From contig NZ_CP051516.1 of assembly GCF_012689525.1 (NCBI RefSeq), forward strand, positions 4,509,439 through 4,573,438: a stretch of 64,000 nucleotides of DNA. The letters run 5' to 3'. This stretch comes from Paraburkholderia aromaticivorans. Its GTDB lineage: Bacteria > Pseudomonadota > Gammaproteobacteria > Burkholderiales > Burkholderiaceae. The notes beneath the pieces are model-generated. The model ran no database searches, was not told where the DNA came from, and saw only the letters and a list, made by a program, of their open reading frames with translations. Shown here in pieces: positions 36,176-43,644 of the stretch. Numbering within the stretch: position 1 is the first letter of the stretch; each line of letters opens with the position of its first letter. Made by a program: the position numbers and the translations under genes.

Positions 36176-37909
36176 ATGGCTGATTCGAACCAGACTAAAA
36201 AGCCGCTACGCAGCCAGGCGTGGTTCGGCCTCAAGGACCGCGACGGTTTTCTACATCGCTCGTGGATGAAAAACCAGGGCATCCCGCACGACGAATTCGA
36301 CGGACGCCCGGTGATCGGCATTTGCAATACGTGGTCGGAACTGACGCCGTGCAATGCGCACTTTCGCGAGCTGGCGGAGTACGTGAAAAAAGGCGTGCAT
36401 GAAGCGGGCGGCTTGCCGCTCGAGTTTCCCGTGATGTCGCTCGGCGAGACCAATTTGCGGCCCACGGCAATGCTGTTTCGCAACCTCGCCTCCATGGATG
36501 TCGAGGAGTCGATCCGCGGCAATCCCATGGACGGTGTGATTCTGCTGGTCGGCTGCGACAAGACCACGCCCGCGCTGCTGATGGGCGCGGCGTCGTGCAA
36601 TCTGCCCGCGCTGGCCGTTTCTGGTGGCCCGATGCTCAATGGCCGGTTTCGCGGCAAGAACATTGGCTCGGGAACCGGTGTCTGGCAGATGTCGGAGGAA
36701 GTGCGCGCCGGCACAATGACGCAGGAAGAATTCACCGAAGCCGAGTCGTGCATGAACCGCTCGCGCGGCCACTGCATGACGATGGGCACGGCGTCGACGA
36801 TGGCCTCGATGGTCGAATCGCTCGGCATGGGCTTGCCGCACAACGCGGCGATTCCCGCCGTCGATGCACGCCGCCAGGTGCTTGCGCATCTCGCGGGCCG
36901 GCGCATCGTCGACATGGTCCGCGAGGATCTGACGATGGACAAGATCCTCACGCGTCAGGCCTTTGAAAACGCGATCCGCACGAATGCGGCGATCGGTGGC
37001 TCGACCAATGCGGTCGTTCATCTGATCGCGCTGGCCAAGCGCATTGGCGTGGAGTTGTCGCTTGAAGATTGGGAGCTGGGTTCGAACGTGCCGTGTCTCG
37101 TGAATCTGCAACCGTCGGGCGAATATCTGATGGAGGACTTTTACTACGCGGGCGGCTTGCCGGCGGTGTTGAAGCAACTCGGCGAACAAGGCCTGCTGCA
37201 TCGCGATGCGCTGACCGTGAACGGCAAGTCGATCTGGGACAACGTGCGCAACGCGCCGAATCACGACGAGAAGGTCATCACGACGTTCGCCGAGCCGTTC
37301 AAGCCGAAGGCCGGCATCGCGGTGCTCAAGGGCAACCTGGCGCCGAATGGCGCGGTGATCAAGCCGTCGGCGGCTACCGCGGCGTTGCTCAAGCATCGCG
37401 GCCGCGCGGTGGTGTTCGAGAACATCGAGGAACTGCACGCGAAGATCGACGACGAGTCGCTCGATATCGACGAGCATTGCATCATGGTGCTCAAGGGTGC
37501 AGGGCCGAAGGGGTATCCGGGCTTCGCGGAAGTCGGCAATATGCCGCTGCCGAAAAAGGTGCTGCAAAAAGGCATTACGGACATGGTGCGCATTTCCGAC
37601 GGCCGCATGAGCGGCACGGCGTACGGCGCGGTGGTGCTGCACGTGTCGCCGGAAGCGGCAGCGGGCGGGCCGCTCGCGTTCGTGCAGACCGGCGACATGA
37701 TCGAACTGGACGTCGAAGCACGCCGCCTGCATCTCGACGTCACCGACGAGGAACTCGCGCGCCGGCGCGCCGCATGGCAGGCGCCTGAGGCGCCGAAGCG
37801 CGGCTACTACAAGCTCTACGTCGAGCACGTGCTGCAAGCGGACCAGGGCGCGGATCTCGACTTCCTGGTGGGATCGAGCGGCGCTCCGGTGCCGCGCGAT
37901 TCCCATTGA
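36176..37909 (+). CDS. IlvD/Edd-family dehydratase, probable L-arabinonate dehydratase
   Basis: Iron-sulfur-dependent sugar-acid dehydratase of 577 residues, expected to convert arabinonate to 2-keto-3-deoxyarabinonate. Conserved Cys positions lie in GICNTWSELTPCN, LLVGCDKTTPA and CMNRSRGHCMTMGTAS; the C terminus has SDGRMSGTAYGAVVLHVSPE. ATG 36176 follows AGGAG. Placement after araFGH and with a ketoglutarate-semialdehyde-type dehydrogenase supports the pentose route rather than branched-chain amino acid synthesis. Confidence 0.87.
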   Translation: MADSNQTKKPLRSQAWFGLKDRDGFLHRSWMKNQGIPHDEFDGRPVIGICNTWSELTPCNAHFRELAEYVKKGVHEAGGLPLEFPVMSLGETNLRPTAMLFRNLASMDVEESIRGNPMDGVILLVGCDKTTPALLMGAASCNLPALAVSGGPMLNGRFRGKNIGSGTGVWQMSEEVRAGTMTQEEFTEAESCMNRSRGHCMTMGTASTMASMVESLGMGLPHNAAIPAVDARRQVLAHLAGRRIVDMVREDLTMDKILTRQAFENAIRTNAAIGGSTNAVVHLIALAKRIGVELSLEDWELGSNVPCLVNLQPSGEYLMEDFYYAGGLPAVLKQLGEQGLLHRDALTVNGKSIWDNVRNAPNHDEKVITTFAEPFKPKAGIAVLKGNLAPNGAVIKPSAATAALLKHRGRAVVFENIEELHAKIDDESLDIDEHCIMVLKGAGPKGYPGFAEVGNMPLPKKVLQKGITDMVRISDGRMSGTAYGAVVLHVSPEAAAGGPLAFVQTGDMIELDVEARRLHLDVTDEELARRRAAWQAPEAPKRGYYKLYVEHVLQADQGADLDFLVGSSGAPVPRDSH

Positions 37910-37972
37910 TCGACACGGATTGGCACGTGACGCGCTAACGGTTGTTCCCTGCGCTTTGCGAGAAGGCGTACT

Positions 37973-38009
37973 GCCGATGCGGATCGAGACAATCCGCATC
38001 GGCTTTTTT
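37973..38009 (+). terminator. Terminator of the pentose operon
   Basis: Perfect 12-bp stem GCCGATGCGGAT/ATCCGCATCGGC with a 7-base loop and six T residues. Confidence 0.9.
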
Positions 38010-38044
38010 CTGTCCGTTTCAAACCGAAGCAAACGGGCGCAAAT

Positions 38045-38080
38045 AAAAACGGCCGGGCATTTTCACGCCCAGCCGATTTT
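38045..38080. terminator. Bidirectional terminator
   Basis: Stem CGGC-GGGC/GCCC-GCCG with one central mismatch, flanked by an A run on the left and a T run on the right. On the minus strand it would end the small gene at 38176-38514. Confidence 0.65.
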
Positions 38081-38140
38081 TAACTCACACGTTCACCGCT
38101 TCCGGCTTATTAAGTCAGAGGACAGACGCGCGCAAAATCA

Positions 38141-38162
38141 CATTCCGGCGTTCGCCGGAATG
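38141..38162. repeat. REP-like palindrome
   Basis: CATTCCGGCG and CGCCGGAATG abut with no loop, a 20-22 bp palindrome of the kind dispersed between genes in many proteobacteria. Only one copy was seen in this window. Confidence 0.6.
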
Positions 38163-38175
38163 GACGGCGTTCAGC

Positions 38176-38514
38176 TTATTGCTTGATGAATCGATCGTTT
38201 GCCCAAAGGCCTTGCGTATCGCTATTACCGGAATTCACGAATTCGACGTCGTGGCCGACCACGCGGACGACGCGGAAGCTCGAGTTTTCCGGTGTGGAAA
38301 CACATTGATATCCGGAGAAGAATTCCTGCATCTTTTGCTGTTCACCAGCCTGCGCATGCTGGTCGACTGCGTCGAGTTTATCCTTCGACAGGCAGCCATA
38401 TGCGTTGGCCTTGAACTGGATGGTTTGCTGCGCCTTGATCATGACGTCTTGCGCCTGAACAGTAGCGGAAGCCAATCCCGCAATGGCGAAAACAACGGCG
38501 ATTCGCATTTTCAT
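38176..38514 (-). CDS. Small periplasmic protein, unknown function
   Basis: A 112-residue protein with a clear signal peptide (MKMRIAVVFAIAGLASATVQA) and two Cys (YGCLSKDK; YQCVSTPEN) likely forming a disulfide. ATG 38514 is preceded by GGAGG. The C-terminal half (SSFRVVRVVGHDVEFVNSG) looks like a small beta domain. Not recognised. Confidence 0.75.
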   Translation of the reverse strand: MKMRIAVVFAIAGLASATVQAQDVMIKAQQTIQFKANAYGCLSKDKLDAVDQHAQAGEQQKMQEFFSGYQCVSTPENSSFRVVRVVGHDVEFVNSGNSDTQGLWANDRFIKQ

Positions 38515-38967
38515 ATTTTCCTCCGGTGCGGGTGGATACTCAGGTTAGCTATGTATTTAACTTTAACTTTGAACCCGCATCTTGCACTTTAGGAGAACGC
38601 GAGAGAACGACAAGCACATCTTGTGTGCGGTCGCAACAGCGACGAATTGTCGCACCGTCCGTCGCACCTGCTTAATCGTTGAGCAACGGCTTAAATAGTC
38701 GTGATTGCAAGGGATAACTCAAAGACGGGCAGGGCACGCCGCTTTAACCAGTAAAGCTTTGCGGCGCGTATTCACGTAAACGAGAGGCACCAATTAAGTG
38801 ATTTATTACAATTAATCCGTGCATTTGGTGCATTGCACACAAAGTCATTCAACTGACTAAAGCAAAATCACGAAATAACGGTGTGTTTGCAGAAGATAAA
38901 GAGTGCCAGGTTGACGAGCGGTGCGCGCGGGGTCAGCAAACGGCAGCCCGTGCGCGCCTCCGCGGAG
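38515..38967. other. AT-richer intergenic region, no gene seen
   Basis: This 450-bp stretch is lower in G+C than its surroundings. It has several short dyads (e.g. around 38615-38660 and 38820-38845) but no credible ORF, terminator or RNA signature. It presumably holds the promoter of the 38176-38514 gene. Confidence 0.4.
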
Positions 38968-39510
38968 TCAATCGACGCGTCGATTCGCCTCGAAGAACTC
39001 GGACTGGAACATGCACATCCGCAAGGCGTTGTGATAGCTGCCATTGCCAAAAAATTCCTCGATCAGTTCGGCTTCGTGCCTGAAGCCGCACTTTTCATAG
39101 ACGTGAACCGCCGCCGTATTCGACTTGTCGACGATCAGATAGACCTTGCGCAAGTTCAACACCGAGAACGCATAGTCGGTTGCAAGCCGGGTGGCGAGGG
39201 TCGCGTAGCCGCGGCCTTGCGCATGCGGCGCGATGATGATCTGAAACTCGCCCCGTCGATGGATATAGTCCAGCTCGATCAATTCGACCACGCCGACGGT
39301 CTGCCCCCCGTTGTCGATCGCCACGAAACGCCGCTCGCGCAGATCGTGCACGTGCTGGTCGTAAAGCTGGGTCAGTTCCGAGAAGGTTTCGTACGGCTCC
39401 TCGAACCAGTAACGCATGATTTTCGCGTTGTTGTTCACTTCATGGACGAAGCGCAGATCGGTGCGCTCGAGCGGGCGCAACGTGAGTTCGCTGCTGCGTT
39501 CGGTCGTCAT
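38968..39510 (-). CDS. speG: GNAT acetyltransferase, SpeG (spermidine N1-acetyltransferase)-like
   Basis: A 180-residue GNAT protein beginning with [20 protein letters not shown] and containing the acyl-CoA loop [26 protein letters not shown] follows. The opening, the YWFEEPYE segment and the length match SpeG, which acetylates spermidine and spermine to limit polyamine toxicity. A related RimJ/RimL-type substrate is possible. Confidence 0.83.
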   Translation of the reverse strand: MTTERSSELTLRPLERTDLRFVHEVNNNAKIMRYWFEEPYETFSELTQLYDQHVHDLRERRFVAIDNGGQTVGVVELIELDYIHRRGEFQIIIAPHAQGRGYATLATRLATDYAFSVLNLRKVYLIVDKSNTAAVHVYEKCGFRHEAELIEEFFGNGSYHNALRMCMFQSEFFEANRRVD

Positions 39511-39794
39511 TGGATTCCCCTTGAGAATTATTGGTTTGAATGCGCCTGGTTTGTGCAGGCCTACGCGGTTTCCAGTTAGTCAGGGCGCCGTGCGAGGAGT
39601 TCTTGCATGCTCTCGTGCCCGTACGGGACTTTTTTTACGATAAGCCAGGCGCCATGCGGATCCGGCGCGTGCAGGGCGTCGCGTTGTCGCAGGCCCGTGT
39701 CTGGCGCCAACGCGGCGATTGTGAGGTGCGCGGCACGGTACGGGTACGCGCGGTGCTCTACAATGAATTCATGCTCCTGCAATCGGAGGCTACC

Positions 39795-39974
39795 GTGATC
39801 GAGAACTTGATATTGGGCGTGTTTCTGGTCATTCCGCTGCTCATCGTCGCCTTTCTTTTCTCCGACGAATTGTGGCAAGAACACCGGCATCTGCACGAGA
39901 TGCGACCGATGCACGTGAGACCGCGCCGCATCGACTGGCGGCATCCGCTGCGCCGTTCGCGGGACCGTCTCTGA
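39795..39974 (+). CDS. Small single-pass membrane protein (59 aa)
   Basis: Starts with GTG 39795, five bases after a perfect GGAGG (39785-39789). The product has one hydrophobic helix (LILGVFLVIPLLIVAFLF) followed by an acidic turn and a His/Arg-rich tail. The same frame is open upstream to 39540 but without a better start. A TACAAT -10-like element lies at 39759-39764. Function unknown. Confidence 0.6.
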   Translation: MIENLILGVFLVIPLLIVAFLFSDELWQEHRHLHEMRPMHVRPRRIDWRHPLRRSRDRL

Positions 39975-40070
39975 CGCGTGGCGTTTGCCAGCCGATTGGC
40001 CCTCCTGCGTGCCGCACTGCACGAATCGACCCGCCGCCCTAAAATCGCGGCCCGTCGAACAGGAGGTTTC

Positions 40071-40273
40071 GTGCGCAAACTGATGTCATTGATACTGCTG
40101 ACGGCACGGCCACCGCGTTCGTGCCGACTGCCGCCGAGGCGCATTCACGTGTGGTATGCAAGCGTGTGTGGGTGCATGGCCGTCTGGTGAAGCGTTGCCG
40201 CCGCGTGCCGGCGCCGCATCACCATCACCGCCGTCCGCCGCCGCACCATGGGCCGGGGCCGTACCATCGCTAA
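40071..40273 (+). pseudogene. Frameshifted small secreted His/Arg-rich protein
   Basis: GTG 40071 follows a perfect AGGAGG (40061-40066) and begins a signal peptide, VRKLMSLILLTA. The frame then changes near 40108-40114. In the next frame the rest of a signal peptide and mature protein continue, AFVPTAAEAHSRVVCKRVWV, to a His/Pro-rich tail (PAPHHHHRRPPPHH) ending at TAA 40271-40273. The total length (203 nt) is not a multiple of three. One missing base restores a single 67-residue secreted protein. True decay or a sequencing error cannot be distinguished. Confidence 0.65.
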
Positions 40274-40279
40274 TGAATG

Positions 40280-40303
40280 AAACCCGCCGCGCGCGGGTTT
40301 TTT
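40280..40303 (+). terminator. Terminator after the small secreted protein gene
   Basis: AAACCCGC (40280-40287), CGCGC loop, GCGGGTTT (40293-40300) and further T residues. Its presence supports the reading of a real gene upstream. Confidence 0.8.
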
Positions 40304-40351
40304 AACGCATGCCGCATGCGCAGCGGCGAGGCAACGCGAAAGCGTGCACAT

Positions 40352-40383
40352 AAAAAAGCCTGCCGTTTCGGGCAGGCTAAAAA
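40352..40383 (-). terminator. Terminator of the HIT gene
   Basis: Stem AGCCTGCC/GGCAGGCT (40357-40364, 40371-40378) with a 6-base loop. The A run at 40352-40357 is a T run in the minus direction. Confidence 0.75.
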
Positions 40384-40515
40384 GAGATCCACACTCAATG
40401 CCCTGTGGGTACAAGGCAACTAGCAGTCTAGCCGTGCGGCACGCATCGCTGGTTTCAGCGGCCTTTACACATGTTACGGCGCATGACCACGCGTGGGACC
40501 GAGCGACGCACCGCC

Positions 40516-40941
40516 TCAGTCGGCGCGCCAATGCGAGCGAATGCGTTTGGCGAGCGCTTCGAGCGTGTCCGCGTCGGCGACATCGCGTGCATGCATGCGC
40601 AGCGGCTGGCCTTCCCAGCGCGGGATCACGTGAAAATGCACATGCGGCACCGTTTGTCCCGCAGCGGCGCCATTGAATTGTCCGATGAACACGCCGTCCG
40701 GTCGCAAGGCCGCGCGCACCGCAATCGCGAGCTTCTGTGTCATGCGCATGCATGCCACCGTCGACGCATCCGACAACTCGAAAATCTCCGCGACGGCTTC
40801 CTTCGGCACCACCAGCAGATGGCCGTCGGCTTGCGGCATCAGGTCCATGAAGGCGAGAGCGGCATCGGTTTCGGCCACCTTGATGCAGGGTAGTTCGCCA
40901 CGCAGAATCCTTGCGAAGGGATTGCTGTCGTCGTAGTTCAT
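40516..40941 (-). CDS. HIT-family (histidine triad) nucleotide-binding protein
   Basis: A 141-residue HIT protein with the triad HVHFHVIP near residue 99 and the upstream core DADGHLLVVPKE-like region (ADGHLLVVPKEAVAEIFEL). The family hydrolyses or transfers nucleotides from nucleoside phosphoramidates or dinucleotides. ATG 40941 is chosen because GAGGAA precedes it; the frame extends nine codons upstream. Confidence 0.88.
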   Translation of the reverse strand: MNYDDSNPFARILRGELPCIKVAETDAALAFMDLMPQADGHLLVVPKEAVAEIFELSDASTVACMRMTQKLAIAVRAALRPDGVFIGQFNGAAAGQTVPHVHFHVIPRWEGQPLRMHARDVADADTLEALAKRIRSHWRAD

Positions 40942-41010
40942 CGCGTTCCTCTTGTCGTGGAAGGTCATATCGGGTTAAGGCGCTGTTGCCGATATTGTCC
41001 ATCACATGTG

Positions 41011-41946
41011 TTACACCGCGCGCGCTGCGCGTTTGATCGCCTGCGGCGGCTGACCAAACGCGCGCAGAAAGGCGCGCCGCATGCGTTCGGTATCGACGAA
41101 ACCGGTTTCCGCGGCCACCGCCTCCATGGAATGGCGGCCCGCTTCCAGCATGGCGCGCGCGGCCTCGACGCGCAATGCCTCGATGGCTTTGGCCGGCGAT
41201 TGACGGGTTTCGTCGCGAAACGCGCGGCTGAACTGGCGCGGGCTGAGATGCGCGACGTCGGCGAGCTGTTCGACCGTCAACGGTTCGCGCAGATGGCTTT
41301 TGGCGTACGAAAGCGCATTCTGAATGCGGTCGGATTTCGGCTCCAGGTCCAGCATGGCCGAAAACTGCGACTGGCCGCCGGTGCGACGATGGTACACAAC
41401 AAGCTTTTTGGCGATCGCGCGCGACACTTCCACGCCGAGATCGTTTTCAACGAGCGCCAGACACAGATCGATGCACGCGGTCATGCCGGCCGACGTCCAC
41501 ACCGAGCCGTCGACGATAAAGATGCGGTCTTCATCCACGCGCGTCTGCGGAAAGCGCCGCTGCAGATCGCGGGCATGAATCCAGTGGGTCGTGGCCTGGC
41601 GGCCGTCGAGAATCCCGGCCTCGGCCAGCACGAACGCGCCGGTGCAAATGCTGGTGGTACGCCGCGACGCGGCGAGCGCCTCGTTCAAAAACGCCAGCAA
41701 TCCCGGTGACGACGGCGCGATCTGCATCGCGCCGGTAACCACCACGGTGTCGTACGCTGGATCGCCGAACGGCCGGGTGGCGATCTCGACACCCGCCGAG
41801 CTGCGCACCATGCCGCCGTGCTCGGAAATGATCTCCACTTCGTACTCGGGCTGGCCGGCCTCCAGGTTCGCCAGCTCGAAGATCGAGACCGCCACCATAT
41901 CGAGGATCTGGAAGCCGGGAAAAACCACCAAGCCGACGTGTCTCAT
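41011..41946 (-). CDS. GlxA-type AraC regulator with DJ-1/PfpI domain
   Basis: A 311-residue regulator. The N-terminal DJ-1/PfpI-like domain (GLVVFPGFQILDMVAVSIFE ... TSICTGAFVLAEAGILDG) probably senses a small molecule. The C-terminal AraC HTH pair (LTVEQLADVAHLSPRQFSRA) binds DNA. It is divergent from a short-chain dehydrogenase gene and is likely to control it. Confidence 0.88.
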   Translation of the reverse strand: MRHVGLVVFPGFQILDMVAVSIFELANLEAGQPEYEVEIISEHGGMVRSSAGVEIATRPFGDPAYDTVVVTGAMQIAPSSPGLLAFLNEALAASRRTTSICTGAFVLAEAGILDGRQATTHWIHARDLQRRFPQTRVDEDRIFIVDGSVWTSAGMTACIDLCLALVENDLGVEVSRAIAKKLVVYHRRTGGQSQFSAMLDLEPKSDRIQNALSYAKSHLREPLTVEQLADVAHLSPRQFSRAFRDETRQSPAKAIEALRVEAARAMLEAGRHSMEAVAAETGFVDTERMRRAFLRAFGQPPQAIKRAARAV

Positions 41947-41978
41947 CACGATGTCCTAAAACGAGGTAAATACGACAT

Positions 41979-42006
41979 TTGAGACAACAGGCTACGCGCC
42001 TAGACT
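41979..42006 (+). promoter_or_regulatory. Candidate promoter of the SDR gene
   Basis: TTGAGA (41979-41984), 16-bp spacer, TAGACT (42001-42006), about 120 bp upstream of the SDR start and next to the regulator gene. Confidence 0.4.
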
Positions 42007-42128
42007 TGCCTCGTCAACACCGCAATGCCGCACAACAACGGCGCGGCGGCGGAGTTTCCCGGTTTTTCCCATTCACTTATCGGACAGGGCACAGGCGCGA
42101 GGCGCCGCGCCCGCAAGGAGAGATTCAA

Positions 42129-42941
42129 ATGGCAACGCAAACAGGCAAGGGAACGGCATTGGTGACGGGCGCATCGTCGGGTATCGGCGCGGTATATGCG
42201 GACCGCCTCGCGCGGCGCGGCTACGACCTGATTCTGGTGGCGCGCGATGTAAAGCGGCTGAACGGTCTGGCCGAGCGTCTGACGACGGAAACCGGCCGTC
42301 ACGTCGAGACGATCGGCGCGGACCTGACTGTTAAAGCCGACGTGCGCCGCATCGAAGAACGGCTGCGCGCGGACCGTGACATCACGATGCTGGTCAACAA
42401 CGCCGGCGTCGGCGCGACCGCGTCGCTGATCGATTCGGACGTCGATGCGCTCGAAAAAATGATCGAGCTGAACGTGACCGCGCTCACGCGCCTGACGGCG
42501 GCAGTGGTGCCGGGCCTGGTGGAGCGGGGCAACGGCATCGTGATCAATATTTCGTCGATCGTGGCGTTGTCGCCGGAATTGTTGAACGGCACGTACAGCG
42601 GCACCAAGGCTTACGTGCTTAACCTGACGCAGTCGCTGCATCACGAAGTGGGCGGCAAGGGCGTGCAGTTGCAGGCGGTGCTCCCGGGCGCCACCAGCAC
42701 GGGGTTCTGGGATCACGCGGGACTGGCGGTGGAAAATCTGCCGCAGCAGATCGTGATGACCGCAGAAGACATGGTGGACGCCGCGCTTGCCGGCCTCGAC
42801 CAGGGCGAACTGGTGACGATTCCGTCGCTGCCGGACGCGGCCGACTGGGAACGCTTCAACAACGCGCGCCAACAGTTGCAGCCGAACCTGTCGCACAAGC
42901 TGCCGGCCGCACGCTACACGCGCGGCGCTGCAGCGGCGTAA
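42129..42941 (+). CDS. Short-chain dehydrogenase/reductase
   Basis: A 270-residue classical SDR. Seen: TGASSGIG cofactor motif (13-20), NNAG, and the active site YSGTK preceded by INISSIV. The early charged residue after the glycine motif suggests NADP(H). ATG 42129 has GGAGAG upstream; the longer frame from 41979 runs through the promoter region. Substrate unknown. Confidence 0.88.
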   Translation: MATQTGKGTALVTGASSGIGAVYADRLARRGYDLILVARDVKRLNGLAERLTTETGRHVETIGADLTVKADVRRIEERLRADRDITMLVNNAGVGATASLIDSDVDALEKMIELNVTALTRLTAAVVPGLVERGNGIVINISSIVALSPELLNGTYSGTKAYVLNLTQSLHHEVGGKGVQLQAVLPGATSTGFWDHAGLAVENLPQQIVMTAEDMVDAALAGLDQGELVTIPSLPDAADWERFNNARQQLQPNLSHKLPAARYTRGAAAA

Positions 42942-42964
42942 CGCCAGGACGAACTGAAAGCGCG

Positions 42965-43492
42965 TCAGCGCCAGTCAGTCGACACGTCGTTGGGATCGAT
43001 CAAGGTCAATCCCGACGACGGCAACGGCAGCGCCGTCTTATAACGCACCTGCTTGAGCGCAAAGCTCGAGCGGATATTGGAGATGCCCGGAATCTTCGTC
43101 AGGTGATCGACGATGAAGCGCTCCAGCGTCTGCATATCCGGCATCACCACGCGCAGCAGATAGTCGGCGTCGCCTGTCATCAGATAGCACTCCATCACCT
43201 CGGGGCGCTCCGAAATCGCCTGCTCGAAGCGCTGCAGCGCGTCTTCCACCTGCTTTTCCAGACTCACCTGAATGAACACATTGATGCGCAGCCCGAGCGG
43301 CTCCGGGTTCAGCAACGTGACCTGCTGCTTGAACAAACCGAGCTTTTCGAGCGCCCGCACGCGGTTGAAGCACGGCGTGGGCGACAGGTTCACCGAGCGC
43401 GCCAGATCTGCATTGGTGATGCGCGCGTTCTGCTGCAACTGGCTCAGGATGCCGATGTCGATACGGTCGAGCCGTCTGGGAGGTGTGGTCAT
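42965..43492 (-). CDS. Lrp/AsnC-family regulator (MdeR-like by position)
   Basis: A 175-residue Lrp protein: [24 protein letters not shown] and a C-terminal RAM ligand domain ([20 protein letters not shown]). It is divergent from a pyruvate dehydrogenase-type E1 gene. This arrangement recalls mdeR-mdeB of pseudomonads, where the Lrp protein activates methionine degradation. Here mdeA (methionine gamma-lyase) is absent, so the name is tentative. Confidence 0.87.
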   Translation of the reverse strand: MTTPPRRLDRIDIGILSQLQQNARITNADLARSVNLSPTPCFNRVRALEKLGLFKQQVTLLNPEPLGLRINVFIQVSLEKQVEDALQRFEQAISERPEVMECYLMTGDADYLLRVVMPDMQTLERFIVDHLTKIPGISNIRSSFALKQVRYKTALPLPSSGLTLIDPNDVSTDWR

Positions 43493-43500
43493 AGATGAAA

Positions 43501-43577
43501 TATTCCGTCGTGAGCGCAAAATCCGGAATAAATAGCCTATCGCAGCGCGGGATCACAAGCAAATGAGACGCTCATTT
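43501..43577. promoter_or_regulatory. Dyads between Lrp gene and E1 gene, likely operators
   Basis: A perfect 17-bp dyad AAATGAG-ACG-CTCATTT (43561-43577) and a second inverted pair TATTCCG (43501-43507)/CGGAATA (43524-43530). Both lie in the 152-bp divergent spacer, suitable for Lrp-type dimers. Confidence 0.55.
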
Positions 43578-43644
43578 TGTGAGCACATGGTTACCATTGA
43601 CTCACTCGATCTTGAGCCGAACGCGTCGATGCGGGAGTGGTGCC

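Noticed and set aside
36251..38032. 593-codon minus-strand ORF opposite the dehydratase
   Set aside because: Arg/His-rich composition typical of an antisense frame; no domain; the plus strand encodes a full IlvD/Edd protein.
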